Notes: generated by a model not told the origin, from the letters alone. Numbered from the stretch's first letter, positions 53,027 through 62,440 are shown. The stretch is DNA of 64,000 bases from Diaphorobacter caeni (GCF_015354245.1 NZ_JADKYZ010000002.1:744001-808000); one strand, 5' to 3'. Made by a program: numbers and translations.

Positions 53027-54778
53027 ATGCTCCGCATCTCCGAAATCAAGCTGCCGCTTTCCGCGTTGCCAGCGGGCGAATTCGACGCCGACACCCATCC
53101 CGAGGCCGCCCTGCGCGCACAGATCGCGCAGACGCTGGCCATCGACGCAAGCGCCCTCGCCTCCCTGCATGTGCACAAGCGCAGCTTCGACGCGCGCAAG
53201 GTCGAGTTGATGGCGGTGTACATCGTCGACGTGACGCTGGCCGACGCGGCGCAGGAGGCCGCGCTGCTCGCGGCGCACGAGAAGAATCCGCATGTCAACG
53301 CCACGCCGGACATGGCGTGGAAGCCGGTGGGGCAGGCCCCTCACGACCTGGCGGAGCGCCCGGTCGTCATCGGCTTCGGGCCCTGCGGGATCTTTGCCGC
53401 GCTGGTGCTGGCGCAGATGGGATTCAAGCCCATCGTGCTGGAGCGCGGTCGCGAGGTGCGCCAGCGCACCAAGGACACCTGGGGCCTGTGGCGCAAGCGC
53501 GTGCTGACGCCCGAGTCGAACGTGCAGTTCGGCGAAGGCGGCGCGGGCACGTTCTCGGACGGCAAGCTCTACAGCCAGATCAAGGATCCGCGCCACCTGG
53601 GCCGCAAGGTGATGGAGGAGTTCGTGCAGGCCGGTGCGCCCGCTGAAATCCTGTACACCGCACATCCGCACATCGGCACGTTCAAGCTCGTGAAGGTCGT
53701 GGAGACGCTGCGCGAGCAGATCATCGCGATGGGTGGCGAAGTGCGTTTCGGGCAACGCGTGAGCGATGTGCAGGTGCAGACGGATGCCGACGGCACGCGC
53801 CGCGTCACCGGGCTCACGGTGGTCAATCTGGCCACCGGCAAAGAGCAACCGCTGCCCGCCACGCAGGTGGTGATGGCGCTTGGCCACAGCTCGCGCGACA
53901 CGTTCGCGATGCTCTACGAGCGCGGTGTGGCGATGGAGGCCAAGCCGTTTTCCATCGGCGTGCGCATCGAGCATCCGCAAAGCGTGATCGACCGTGCACG
54001 CTGGGGCAAGCATGCGGGCCATCCGCTGCTTGGCGCTGCCGATTACAAGCTGGTCCATCACGCGAAGAACGGCCGCGCGGTCTACAGCTTCTGCATGTGC
54101 CCAGGCGGCACCGTGGTCGCTGCAACGAGCGAGCCGGAGCGCGTGGTGACCAACGGCATGAGCCAGTATTCGCGCAACGAGCGCAATGCGAACGCGGGCA
54201 TGGTGGTGGCCGTGGATGAAAGCGATTTTCCGAGCGACGTGGCCTCGTTCGAGCAGCATCTCGGCAAGAGCTACGGCGTCGAGAACTACCAGACGGGCAC
54301 GACGCATCCGCTCGCGGGCATCGTGCTGCAGCGCCAGCTCGAATCGAATGCCTACGTGGTGGGCGGCAGCAACTACAGCGCGCCGGGTCAGCTCGTGGGA
54401 GATTTTCTGGCCAGACGCGACTCCACCGCATTCGGCGACGTGCAGCCCTCATACAAGCCTGGTGTGCACCTGACCAGCATCGACAAGGCCCTCCCCGCGT
54501 TTGCCACCGAGGCGATGCGCGAGGCGCTGCCGGTGTTCGGCCGCAAGATCCGTGGCTACGACATGGCCGACGCGGTGATGACCGGCGTGGAGACGCGCAC
54601 CTCCGCGCCGCTGCGCATCGGCCGTGGAGCCGACTTCCAGAGCCTGAACACGCAGGGCCTCTATCCTGCGGGTGAAGGAGCCGGTTACGCGGGCGGCATT
54701 CTGTCGGCGGGCGTGGACGGCATCAAGGTCGGCGAGTCCTTGGCGCGTCAGATGCTCGGCTTGGCCGACGCCGCGTAA
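53027..54778 (+). CDS. NAD(P)/FAD-dependent oxidoreductase
   Basis: This 583-aa flavoprotein has an N-terminal ~100-residue domain (RSFDARKVELMAVYIVDV) preceding the FAD-binding Rossmann motif VVIGFGPCGIFAALVLAQMG near residue 115. NVQFGEGGAGTFSDGKLYSQ follows, with a C-terminal FAD segment GLYPAGEGAGYAGGILSAG. The arrangement matches the large family of putative FAD dehydrogenases (COG2509 type) whose substrate is unknown. The stop overlaps the convergent AMP-ligase gene by 31 bp. The ATG at 53027 (MLRISEIKLPL) matches the family start. Confidence 0.88.
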   Translation: MLRISEIKLPLSALPAGEFDADTHPEAALRAQIAQTLAIDASALASLHVHKRSFDARKVELMAVYIVDVTLADAAQEAALLAAHEKNPHVNATPDMAWKPVGQAPHDLAERPVVIGFGPCGIFAALVLAQMGFKPIVLERGREVRQRTKDTWGLWRKRVLTPESNVQFGEGGAGTFSDGKLYSQIKDPRHLGRKVMEEFVQAGAPAEILYTAHPHIGTFKLVKVVETLREQIIAMGGEVRFGQRVSDVQVQTDADGTRRVTGLTVVNLATGKEQPLPATQVVMALGHSSRDTFAMLYERGVAMEAKPFSIGVRIEHPQSVIDRARWGKHAGHPLLGAADYKLVHHAKNGRAVYSFCMCPGGTVVAATSEPERVVTNGMSQYSRNERNANAGMVVAVDESDFPSDVASFEQHLGKSYGVENYQTGTTHPLAGIVLQRQLESNAYVVGGSNYSAPGQLVGDFLARRDSTAFGDVQPSYKPGVHLTSIDKALPAFATEAMREALPVFGRKIRGYDMADAVMTGVETRTSAPLRIGRGADFQSLNTQGLYPAGEGAGYAGGILSAGVDGIKVGESLARQMLGLADAA

Positions 54779-56328
54779 GCCTCGCGCAGATCGCGCTTTA
54801 GCACCTTGCCGATAGCGCTGCGCGGCAGCTCGTCGACCAGCACCAGATCGGCCAGGCGCTGGGTCTTTCCCGCCATCGCGTTGAACCACTGCCTGATCTC
54901 GTCGGCCGTATCCAGCGCGCCCTTGCGCCGCACGACGTAGGCCACCGGGGTTTCGCCCCACAGCTGCGAAGCGACACCCACCACAGCCACGTCCTCGACC
55001 GCAGGGTGCGCACGCATCTGCGCCTCAAGGTCGCTCGGGTAGATGTTGAAGCCGCCGCTGATGATCATGTCCTTGCGGCGATCCATCAGCGTCAGAAATC
55101 CGTCCTCATCGAATCGCCCGACATCACCCGTGCGGATGAATCGCTTGCCCGTCGGATCGAACCATTCGGCCTCGCGCGTCTTCTCGGGTTGGCCGTGGTA
55201 GCCGGTCATCATGCCGGTGGAGTGGCCGACGACCTCGCCGATTTCGCCCTGCGGCACCTCGTTTCCCGCTTCGTCGATCAGGCGGATGTCGCTGTTGGCG
55301 GCCGGCCGGCCGACGGTGTGCAGCTTGTGCGGAAAAAGGTGCGCATCGAGGATGCAGGTGCCGCCGCCTTCGGTCATGCCGTAGTACTCGGTGAGCGTAC
55401 CGGGCCAGCGCGCCAGCACGTCGGCCTTGAGGTCGGCACGGAACGGCGCGCTGGTGCAGAACTTGAAGCGGAACGCGGAAAGATCATGCGCGTCGAAGTC
55501 GGCCAGCGCCATGATGCGCTGGTACTGCACCGGCACGAGAATGGCGTGCGTCACGCGCTGCTGTTCGGCCAGACGCAGATAGCGCGCCGCGTCGAATTTC
55601 TTCATGAGCACCACGCTGCCACCGTAGGCGAGCGAGGGAATGAAGATCACCAGCGTGGTGTTGGAGTACAGCGGCGTCGCGAGCAGCGTGACCGACTCGG
55701 GCCCGTAGCCGTTGGCTGCGCCGCGCTGCACATGCGCCCACCTCATGCCGTGCGACTGCACGATGCCCTTGGGCGTGCCGGTGGTGCCCGATGAGTAGAT
55801 GATGTTGAACGCGTCGCTGGGCACCACGTCGACATGCTGCGGCTTGCTGCCCGCCGCAACCAGCCAGGGATCGAACATACGTCCGTGCGCGATGCCGTCC
55901 AGCGAGATGCACGACAGACTGGAGTCGAGCGCGGAGACATCGGCCGACGCATCCGCGAACCACAGCCTGGCGCCGGAGTCGCGCAGCATGGCGGCAAGCG
56001 TGTCGCTGGTCGATGAAGGTGCGAGCGGAGCCACTGCCGCACCGGCTCGCAACGCACCAAGAAACACCGCGCCGCAGCGCACCGAGTTCAGCGCGCAGAT
56101 GCCCACCACATCGCCCCTGCACACGCCGTCGCGCTGCAACGACGCGGAGATGCGGTCCACCAGCGCGTCCAGCTCGCCGTAGCTCAGCGCCTCGGTTTCG
56201 TCGCGCAGCGCGGGATGCCCGGGCCGCGTCTGGGCGTGCAGGCGCAGGAGGTCGGAGACGGAGTGGAACGGCGCTGCGGCAAGCGGATGGGACGTGGTGG
56301 TCATGGGAGAGAGATGGATGTCGCGCAT
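54748..56328 (-). CDS. class I adenylate-forming acyl-CoA synthetase
   Basis: This AMP-binding enzyme activates a carboxylic acid to its acyl-CoA via an acyl-AMP. It is 526 aa from the start used here. Motifs: P-loop NIIYSSGTTGTPKGIV, LTEYYGMTEGGGTCIL, TGDVGRFDEDGFLTLMDRRKD, and the C-terminal catalytic Lys in SAIGKVLKRDLRE. The ATG at 56328 overlaps the stop of the nitronate monooxygenase gene (TGATG), suggesting coupling; a second ATG at 56304 is equally free of a ribosome-binding site. The acid is unknown, but the neighbouring CaiB-type CoA-transferase suggests a CoA-dependent catabolic route. Confidence 0.9.
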   Translation of the reverse strand: MRDIHLSPMTTTSHPLAAAPFHSVSDLLRLHAQTRPGHPALRDETEALSYGELDALVDRISASLQRDGVCRGDVVGICALNSVRCGAVFLGALRAGAAVAPLAPSSTSDTLAAMLRDSGARLWFADASADVSALDSSLSCISLDGIAHGRMFDPWLVAAGSKPQHVDVVPSDAFNIIYSSGTTGTPKGIVQSHGMRWAHVQRGAANGYGPESVTLLATPLYSNTTLVIFIPSLAYGGSVVLMKKFDAARYLRLAEQQRVTHAILVPVQYQRIMALADFDAHDLSAFRFKFCTSAPFRADLKADVLARWPGTLTEYYGMTEGGGTCILDAHLFPHKLHTVGRPAANSDIRLIDEAGNEVPQGEIGEVVGHSTGMMTGYHGQPEKTREAEWFDPTGKRFIRTGDVGRFDEDGFLTLMDRRKDMIISGGFNIYPSDLEAQMRAHPAVEDVAVVGVASQLWGETPVAYVVRRKGALDTADEIRQWFNAMAGKTQRLADLVLVDELPRSAIGKVLKRDLREAYAASAKPSI

Positions 56329-57305
56329 CAGGCGGCGGAGATGCCAGCGAGCCGCTGGTCGATGAGTGCGTGGGCCTCGCCCATGATGCGGTCGATGAGC
56401 TGCTGCACGGTCGGCACATCGTGGATCAGGCCGACGACCATGCCGCAGGACCAGACGCCGCTTTGCATGTCGCCCTGCTGCATGATGCGCGGATAGGCAC
56501 CGGCCAGCTCGGGCGCGATGTCTTCGAAGCGGATGCGGCTGCCGAGTTCGCGCTCCTTGCGCAGCACCTCTTCGGTGGCGGCGTTGGCGAACACGCGCTC
56601 GGTGTTGCGCAGCGGTCGCATGACGATGCGCGTGTCCAGCTCGCTCGCCTGCACGATGGCCTGCTTCACGTTGTCGTGGATCGGCGCTTCCACCGTCGCC
56701 ATGAAGCGCGTGCCCATGTTCATGCCGTCCGCGCCGAGCGCCAGGGCGGCCACGAGCGAGCGCCCGTCGGCCATGCCGCCCGATGCGACGAAGGGAATCT
56801 TCAGCTCCTCGGCCGCGCGCGGCAGCAGGATGAAGTTGGGCACGTCGTCCTCGCCGGGATGCCCGCCGCACTCGAAGCCGTCCACGCTGATCGCGTCGCA
56901 GCCGATGGATTCGGCCTTGAGCGCATGGCGCACCGACGTGCATTTGTGGATCACCTTGATGCCCGCGTCCTTCATCATCGGCAGCCACTTCTGCGGGTTG
57001 TTGCCCGCCGTCTCGACGACCTTCACGCCGCCGTCGATGATGGCGCGGATGTAGCCCGCGTAGTCAGGCGGATTCACCGCCGGAAGAAAGCTCAGGTTCA
57101 CGCCGAAAGGCTTGCTCGTCATCTCGCGGCAGCGTGCGATTTCGTTGGCGAGCAGTTCCGGCGTGCGCTGCGTGAGCCCGGTGATGATGCCAAGCCCACC
57201 CGCGTTGGAAACCGCCGAGGCCAGCTCGGCAAACCCCACGTAGTGCATGCCACCCTGGATGATGGGATGCTCGATGCCAAAGAGTTCGGTGATGCGCGTC
57301 TTCAT
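56328..57305 (-). CDS. nitronate monooxygenase-like FMN protein
   Basis: This 325-aa FMN-dependent TIM-barrel protein belongs to the nitronate monooxygenase / FabK-like family. Signatures are EHPIIQGGMHYVG, the phosphate-binding VASGGMADGRSLVAALALGADG with NMGTRFMAT, and DGFECGGHPGEDD near the active site. The family oxidises alkyl nitronates or acts on enoyl thioesters, so either nitro-compound detoxification or a CoA-ester reduction is possible. GAAGGA lies eight bases before the ATG at 57305. It is grouped with the acyl-CoA synthetase and Bug-protein genes. Confidence 0.88.
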   Translation of the reverse strand: MKTRITELFGIEHPIIQGGMHYVGFAELASAVSNAGGLGIITGLTQRTPELLANEIARCREMTSKPFGVNLSFLPAVNPPDYAGYIRAIIDGGVKVVETAGNNPQKWLPMMKDAGIKVIHKCTSVRHALKAESIGCDAISVDGFECGGHPGEDDVPNFILLPRAAEELKIPFVASGGMADGRSLVAALALGADGMNMGTRFMATVEAPIHDNVKQAIVQASELDTRIVMRPLRNTERVFANAATEEVLRKERELGSRIRFEDIAPELAGAYPRIMQQGDMQSGVWSCGMVVGLIHDVPTVQQLIDRIMGEAHALIDQRLAGISAA

Positions 57306-57335
57306 GCGTGTTGTCCTTCTTTCCAAAAACAGATT

Positions 57336-58352
57336 TCAGTCGAGCCTGGCCCCTGCCGTCTCCACCAGCGCCTTCCAGACCGGCATGTCGCGCTGGTAGT
57401 TCTCGCGGAACTGCTCGGGCGAGCTCATCAGCGGCGCGAAGCCCGCGCCCGTGATGCGCTCCTGCACCTTGGGGTCCTTGGCGACCTCGAGCAGATGCGC
57501 GTAGAGCTGCGCGATGATGTCGCGCGGCACGCCAGCAGGCGCGCCCATCGCGATCCAGCCGACCAGCGAGAACGCATCATCGAGCACGCCCTGCTCATGG
57601 ATCGTGGGCACGTCGGGCATCACCACCATGCGCTGGCGGCCCGTCACCGCAATCGCCTTGATGCGTCCCGTATCGGCATGCGGCTTGACGTTCTGCGCGC
57701 TCAGAAAACCGAACTGGTACTGCCCGCTGATGAGCTCCTGGATCGCCTGGCTCTCGCCCTTGTAGGCCGCGTGGTTCATGTCGGAGTTGGTGATCTTGCT
57801 GATGTAGGCGCCCGCCAGATGCGCGTACGAACCCACGCCGTAGGAGCCGTAGCTCATCTGGCCGCGATGCGCCTTGGCGTACGCCAGCAGTTCCTTCATG
57901 TTCTTGACCGGCACCGACGGATGCACCGCGAGCACGACCGGCGCGGTGCTCACCTGCGAGACCAGTGCAAGGTCCTTGATCGGGTGATACGGCAGCTTGG
58001 AATAGAGATACTGGTTGACCAGCATCGACGAGCTCAGCGACATCAGCAGCGTGTGGCCGTCAGGCACGGCCTTGGCCACCGCGTCCGTGCCGACGATGCC
58101 CGACGCGCCGGGCCGGTTGTCGACCACCACCGGCTGGCCCACGCGCTTGGACAGCCCCTCGCCGAACGCACGCGCGAGAATGTCGGTCGCGCCGCCCGCG
58201 TTGTACGGCACGATGAGCCTGATCGGCTTGCTGGGCCAGTGGTCCCGGCCCGTCTGCGCCTGCGCGCCCGACACCAGATGGACACCGGCAAATGCCGCCG
58301 CGCCCTGCAGCAGGGTGCGGCGCTGGATCATCGACACGTCATTGAAGCTCAT
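57336..58352 (-). CDS. Bug-family solute-binding protein (twin-arginine signal)
   Basis: This 338-aa periplasmic binding protein has a signal peptide with twin arginine (MIQRRTLLQGAAAFAG) ending near GAQAQ, suggesting Tat export. Ligand loops are IVPYNAGGATDILARAFG and YGSYGVGSYAHLAGAYI. GGAG is seven bases before the ATG at 58352. It lies 30 bp upstream of the nitronate monooxygenase gene in one transcript and may capture the substrate of this catabolic cluster. Confidence 0.92.
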   Translation of the reverse strand: MSFNDVSMIQRRTLLQGAAAFAGVHLVSGAQAQTGRDHWPSKPIRLIVPYNAGGATDILARAFGEGLSKRVGQPVVVDNRPGASGIVGTDAVAKAVPDGHTLLMSLSSSMLVNQYLYSKLPYHPIKDLALVSQVSTAPVVLAVHPSVPVKNMKELLAYAKAHRGQMSYGSYGVGSYAHLAGAYISKITNSDMNHAAYKGESQAIQELISGQYQFGFLSAQNVKPHADTGRIKAIAVTGRQRMVVMPDVPTIHEQGVLDDAFSLVGWIAMGAPAGVPRDIIAQLYAHLLEVAKDPKVQERITGAGFAPLMSSPEQFRENYQRDMPVWKALVETAGARLD

Positions 58353-58479
58353 TCGCTCGTCTCCTTGAATCATTCAATCGGCAGGCTGCACTCGGCAGCG
58401 GCGCCATCACACAGAGAATGCGGAACACGGACTATGCGGAACACGGACTGACAGAAAAACAGGGAAAGATCCGGAACAC

Positions 58480-59712
58480 TCACTCGGGCAGCGTCAGCAC
58501 GCCCTTGTCGCGCAGCTCCGCGAGCCGTTCGTCGCTCAGCGAGAGCAGACCACGCAGCACTTCGCGCGTGCCCTCGCCGAGCGTGGGCGGCGCGCTGCGG
58601 ATCGGCAGGCGCTGCCCGTTCATGCGCACTGGCGGCGCAAACACTGGTGTTGTGCCGACCACCGGATGCGGCATGTCCTGCACCAGCCCGCTGCGCCGCG
58701 TGCGTTCGCTGTGCAGCGCCTCGTGCAGGCCCAGCACCTCGCCGCAGGGAATGCCCGCCTTGCGCAAGCGATCGAGCAGCACATCGCGCTTGATCGCACG
58801 GATCAGCTCCTTGAGCATCGGCGTGAGCGCGAGCCGGTTCTTGGCGCGGTTGACGTTGCTGGCGAAGCGCTCGTCATCGACGATGTCGGGACGCTCGAGC
58901 ACCACGCGGCAGAATTTCTCGAACTGCGCATTCGTGCCGACCGTGATGATCAGCGGCCCGTCCGCCGCCTCGTACATGCCGTAGGGCACGATGGACGGAT
59001 GCGCATTGCCGTAGCGCTCGGGGTCGTGACCGAGCTCGAGCGCGTCGAGCCCGTAGTACCCCGTGATCATGACGCCGCAGTCGTAGAGCGCCATCTCGAT
59101 GAAGCGGCCCTGCCCCGTGCGCTCCCGCTTGAACAGCGCCGCGAGCACGGCCTGCGCGGCCGTCATGCCGGTCATGAGGTCGACCACCGCCACGCCGAAC
59201 TTGAGCGGCGGCTGCTCCTTCTCGCCGTTCAGCGCCATCAGGCCCGCCTCGCCCTGGATCACCAGGTCGTAGCCCGGCCGCTGCGCCTCCGGCCCGCTGC
59301 TGTCGTAGCCCGCGACGGCCACGTAGACGACGTCGGGCTTGATCGCCTTGAGCTGCTCGTAGCCGAGCCCGAGCTTCTCCGCGCCACCCGCCTTGAAGTT
59401 GTGGATCACCACGTCCGACTGCCGCAGCAGATCGTGGATGATGGCGATGGCCTCGGGCGTCTGCAGGTCCAGCGTGACCGAACGCTTGTTGCGGTTCATG
59501 CTGTTGTAGTAAGTGGTCTCGGTCTTGCCGATGCGCATGCCCCAGTCGCGCGTGTCGTCGCCGCGCCCGGGATGCTCGACCTTGATGACCTCCGCGCCGA
59601 AGTCGGCCAGCACCTGCCCGCACAGCGGGCCTGCAAACACGCGCGAGAGGTCCAGCACGCGCACGCCCGCCAGCGGCAGATCGGGCTCCTGATCGGCAAC
59701 GTTCGCAGCCAT
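58480..59712 (-). CDS. CaiB/BaiF family CoA-transferase
   Basis: This 410-aa family III CoA-transferase moves CoA between carboxylic acids. The N-terminal LPLAGVRVLDLSRVFAGP is typical. The catalytic Asp is probably Asp149 in RPGYDLVIQGEAG, equivalent to formyl-CoA transferase Asp169. LADFGAEVIKVEHPGRGDDTR binds CoA. The start ATG at 59712 has AGGAG about nine bases upstream, but that site is buried in a perfect inverted repeat (59716-59742). An in-frame ATG at 59742 is a possible alternative start. It lies 127 bp before the Bug gene. Confidence 0.9.
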   Translation of the reverse strand: MAANVADQEPDLPLAGVRVLDLSRVFAGPLCGQVLADFGAEVIKVEHPGRGDDTRDWGMRIGKTETTYYNSMNRNKRSVTLDLQTPEAIAIIHDLLRQSDVVIHNFKAGGAEKLGLGYEQLKAIKPDVVYVAVAGYDSSGPEAQRPGYDLVIQGEAGLMALNGEKEQPPLKFGVAVVDLMTGMTAAQAVLAALFKRERTGQGRFIEMALYDCGVMITGYYGLDALELGHDPERYGNAHPSIVPYGMYEAADGPLIITVGTNAQFEKFCRVVLERPDIVDDERFASNVNRAKNRLALTPMLKELIRAIKRDVLLDRLRKAGIPCGEVLGLHEALHSERTRRSGLVQDMPHPVVGTTPVFAPPVRMNGQRLPIRSAPPTLGEGTREVLRGLLSLSDERLAELRDKGVLTLPE

Positions 59713-59715
59713 GAG

Positions 59716-59742
59716 ATGGGTCTCCTTTTGGAAGAGACCCAT
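59716..59742 (-). promoter_or_regulatory. hairpin that would sequester the CoA-transferase ribosome-binding site
   Basis: ATGGGTCTC and GAGACCCAT form a perfect 9-bp inverted repeat with a nine-base loop. On the mRNA the Shine-Dalgarno AGGAG runs from the loop into the 3' arm, which would hide it just before the start codon. This is the geometry of a translational switch; no ligand or temperature role can be read from it. Confidence 0.55.
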
Positions 59743-59833
59743 TGTGTTTCCCATGGCACGGAATGGGCTATTGCAAAATGCTGAACCTCTGGTTTTCCCC
59801 AGCGCGAATTTCAGCAATTGCGCATAGTGATCG

Positions 59834-61024
59834 TTATGTGCTCGCGTTTTCCAGATGCTGAGTGAGGCGTGCCAGCATCGCGTCGCAGCCCTCCAGCTGA
59901 GCGACGCTGACGAACTCGTCCGGCTTGTGGCCCTGGTCCATGCTGCCGGGTCCGCAGACGATCGAGGGGATGCCCGACTGCATGTAGAGCCCGCCCTCGG
60001 TGCCGTAGGCGACGGTGCCGAAGTCCGTCGATCCGCTGAGCCAGCCAAGCAGCTTGGCGGCATCGCTGTCCTGCGGGGTGACTAGGCCGGGATAGGCGCT
60101 GAGTTCCTCGAACGCGATTCCGGTGTCCGGCTTCACCGCCTGCATGCGGGGCAGCAGTTCGTCCGTGGCGAAGGTCTGCAGCGCGCTCACTACCTCGCCT
60201 GCGTCGTAGCCCGGCAGCGCACGCACTTCGAAGTCGAACTCGCATTCGGCGGGCACGATGTTGAGCGCGCGTCCGCCCTTGATCACACCCGTCTGCACGG
60301 TCGAATACGGCGGGTCGAAGCGCGCGTCGTGCAGCGCCGGTTGTGCCAGCTCCGCACCGATGTCGCCGAGCTTGCCGATCATGCGCGCGGCGTATTCGAT
60401 GGCGTTCACTCCATACGGCGCATAGGCGGAATGGCAGGCCGCACCCTTCACGCAGCAGCGCATCGCGAGCTTGCCCTTGTGGCCAAGCACCGGCTTGAGT
60501 TCCGTGGGCTCGCCGATCAGGCACAGGCGCGGCTTGATCGGGCGCTTGGCCAGCTCGGCCAGCATGGGGCGCACGCCGAGACAGCCGATCTCCTCGTCAT
60601 ACGAGAAGGCCAGATGCACCGGTTGCTTGAGCTGCGCACGGGTAAAGCCCGGAACGGCCGCAAGTACGCTCGCGATGAAGCCTTTCATGTCGGCCGTGCC
60701 GCGTCCGTAGAGACGGCCATCACGCTCGAGCAGCTGGAACGGGTCGACCGTCCACGCCTGCCCATCGACCGGCACCACATCGGTATGGCCCGAGAGCGCG
60801 ATGCCCGCGCGGTCGGTCGGTCCGATGGTGGCGAACAGGCTGGCCTTGTTGCGCTCGGCGTTGTAGAACAGCTCGGCCTTCACGCCATGCTGCGCGAGGT
60901 AGTCGCGGATGAAGACGATCAGCTCGAGATTCGAGTTGCGGCTCACCGTGGGGAACGCGACGAGCTGCGCGAGCATCGCGCGGCTGGACATGTCGGTGGC
61001 GCGGTATTTTTCTGCGTCACTCAT
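59834..61024 (-). CDS. M20 family acetylornithine deacetylase-like peptidase
   Basis: This 396-aa metal-dependent deacylase of the ArgE/DapE branch has metal ligands in LSGHTDVVPVDG and GRGTADMKGF, and the catalytic Glu in FSYDEEIGCLG. AYGTEGGLYMQSGIPSIVCGPGS is the ArgE-like C-terminal segment. It would hydrolyse an N-acyl amino acid. Its ATG overlaps the DUF1028 stop by eight bases. Its place in a catabolic cluster with DUF1028 and RidA suggests N-acyl amino acid use rather than arginine synthesis, although argE function is not excluded. Confidence 0.9.
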   Translation of the reverse strand: MSDAEKYRATDMSSRAMLAQLVAFPTVSRNSNLELIVFIRDYLAQHGVKAELFYNAERNKASLFATIGPTDRAGIALSGHTDVVPVDGQAWTVDPFQLLERDGRLYGRGTADMKGFIASVLAAVPGFTRAQLKQPVHLAFSYDEEIGCLGVRPMLAELAKRPIKPRLCLIGEPTELKPVLGHKGKLAMRCCVKGAACHSAYAPYGVNAIEYAARMIGKLGDIGAELAQPALHDARFDPPYSTVQTGVIKGGRALNIVPAECEFDFEVRALPGYDAGEVVSALQTFATDELLPRMQAVKPDTGIAFEELSAYPGLVTPQDSDAAKLLGWLSGSTDFGTVAYGTEGGLYMQSGIPSIVCGPGSMDQGHKPDEFVSVAQLEGCDAMLARLTQHLENAST

Positions 61025-61694
61025 CGCCGGGCACTCCGTAGCTCGGCGCGGCCGTGGGGTTGAGCGCGCGCGTCTGGTAGTCCTGCATCTGCGGCTGGTA
61101 GGCGGTCCAGAGCTTCTGCAGCTCGCCGATGGGGTCGTGCTCGGCCCAGTCCACGCGCAGATCGGCGATGGGCCAGACATGCTCGCCCGCGATCTTGAGC
61201 GCCGCCGAATGCACCGGACCCGCCTCGCCACCGGCCGCCATGGCGGCCTGCATCGCGATGAGCAGGCGCTCTGCGAGCGGCTTGCCCGCGCTGTTCTCGA
61301 ACGCGGGAATCATGGCCTCGATCACGCCCTTGCTCGCAAGCATGTTGCCCGCGGCCACGCATTGCTTGCCCATCGCGCTGGTGAAGATGCCGAGCGCCTC
61401 GGTGCCGCTGAACACGCCGGTGCGGCCCTGTGCATCGACCACCGTCACCTGCCGGTACTGCGGCCAGCTCTTGTCGTCGAGCGCCTGCTGCAAAGCCGCA
61501 TCGGGCGCGGCACCCTGCTCCAGCAGATCAAGCACGCGCGGACCCAGCCCCGGCAGCGTGACGTTCTGCGTGGACACCACGCCCACGCCCGCGCGCACCC
61601 ACGGGCAGCGCGCGCCCACGGCAATGCTCGACGAGCTGATGGCAACGCCGAGTTGCCCGGTCTGGTCACAACGACCAACGATTGAGAACGTCAT
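61017..61694 (-). CDS. DUF1028 (Ntn-hydrolase-like) protein
   Basis: This 225-aa protein of the DUF1028 family resembles N-terminal-nucleophile hydrolases. Hallmarks are MTFSIVGRCDQTGQLGVAIS, VGARCPWVRAGVGVVSTQN and NMLASKGVIEAMIPAFE. It typically sits beside M20 deacylases and RidA proteins in amino-acid or amide degradation clusters, as here. The ATG at 61694 opens at the conserved family start. Function is unassigned experimentally as far as I know. Confidence 0.9.
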   Translation of the reverse strand: MTFSIVGRCDQTGQLGVAISSSSIAVGARCPWVRAGVGVVSTQNVTLPGLGPRVLDLLEQGAAPDAALQQALDDKSWPQYRQVTVVDAQGRTGVFSGTEALGIFTSAMGKQCVAAGNMLASKGVIEAMIPAFENSAGKPLAERLLIAMQAAMAAGGEAGPVHSAALKIAGEHVWPIADLRVDWAEHDPIGELQKLWTAYQPQMQDYQTRALNPTAAPSYGVPGDE

Positions 61695-61768
61695 ACCAAT
61701 ATCTCCAGATTCAGTGATTCAGGACTGGTCGCATAAAACTGGCGCGGCCCAGGCCAGCAGCAGCCGCG

Positions 61769-61861
61769 CAAGGGCCGCCCCGCCGCGCTGGCTGCGTCCC
61801 CCTGCCCGCATTGCAACGCAATGCGTAGAGCGGGGGGAAGGCGCGAAGCGACTCAGGGGGG
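61769..61861. repeat. dispersed hairpin element at the 3' end of the ridA-like gene (copy 2)
   Basis: Inner stem GCATTGC-AAC-GCAATGC (61808-61824) lies inside CCCCC (61798-61802) and GGGGG (61832-61836), followed by GAAGGCGCGAAGCGACTCAGGGGG as in copy 1 (15461-15563). The inner stem differs from copy 1 by changes on both sides that keep pairing. It ends a few bases past the stop codon of the minus-strand gene. Confidence 0.75.
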
Positions 61862-61866
61862 ACAGC

Positions 61867-62289
61867 CTATTTTTTCCAGTCGTCGGGGATGACCGCGATG
61901 ACGTCGATTTCCATGAGCCACTGCGGCTGACCGAGCGCCGAGATGCACAGACCCGTCGAGATCGGGAACACGCCCTTGAGCCACTTGCCCACTTCGCGGT
62001 ACACCGGCTCGCGGTAGCGCGGGTCGATGATGTAGGTGGTCGTCTTGACGATGTGCGAGAGGTCGCTTCCGGCCTCTTCGAGCAGTTGCTTGACGTTTTT
62101 CATCGCCTGCTCGGCCTGCTTTTGCGGATCACCTAAGCCGACGAGGTTGCCCTCGAAGTCCGTGCCGATCTGGCCGCGCACGTAGACCGTGTTGCCTGCT
62201 CGGACAGCCTGGCACAGGTCATTGTCCAAGCTCTGGTTCGGATAAGTGTCCTTCGTGTTGAACATCCGAATGCGTGTATGTGTTGGCAT
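61867..62289 (-). CDS. RidA family protein (reactive intermediate/imine deaminase-like)
   Basis: This 140-aa YjgF/YER057c/UK114-type protein hydrolyses reactive enamines or imines. The fold is recognised from YVRGQIGTDFEGNLVGLGDP, QAEQAMKNVKQLLEEAGSDLS, and IVKTTTYIIDPRYREPVYRE, where Arg is the usual substrate-binding residue. The ATG at 62289 has TAGGAAC six bases upstream. In this cluster it may detoxify imines from amine oxidation by the upstream flavin enzyme. It is a divergent member, not the standard housekeeping RidA. Confidence 0.88.
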   Translation of the reverse strand: MPTHTRIRMFNTKDTYPNQSLDNDLCQAVRAGNTVYVRGQIGTDFEGNLVGLGDPQKQAEQAMKNVKQLLEEAGSDLSHIVKTTTYIIDPRYREPVYREVGKWLKGVFPISTGLCISALGQPQWLMEIDVIAVIPDDWKK

Positions 62290-62351
62290 ATCTGTTCCTA
62301 CCTCGGGTTTTACGAAGCCTTTCGGCTTCGATGGTTGGTCGTTTGGTGGCG

Positions 62352-62440
62352 TCAAGACAGCCCTTGATGCTTTGTTGCGCAGCCTTGCCGTACATGAGTA
62401 CTGTCTGCGTCTGCGCGTCGCGCCTCAAGGGCTGCCTTGT
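62352..62440. repeat. inverted repeat between the RidA and flavin-monooxygenase genes
   Basis: TCAAGACAGCCCTTGA (62352-62367) and TCAAGGGCTGCCTTGT (62425-62440) pair over 16 bp with few mismatches around a ~57-base loop, in the 230-bp gap between two minus-strand genes. It could be a terminator-like or 5'-leader structure. No gene lies in the gap. Confidence 0.5.
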
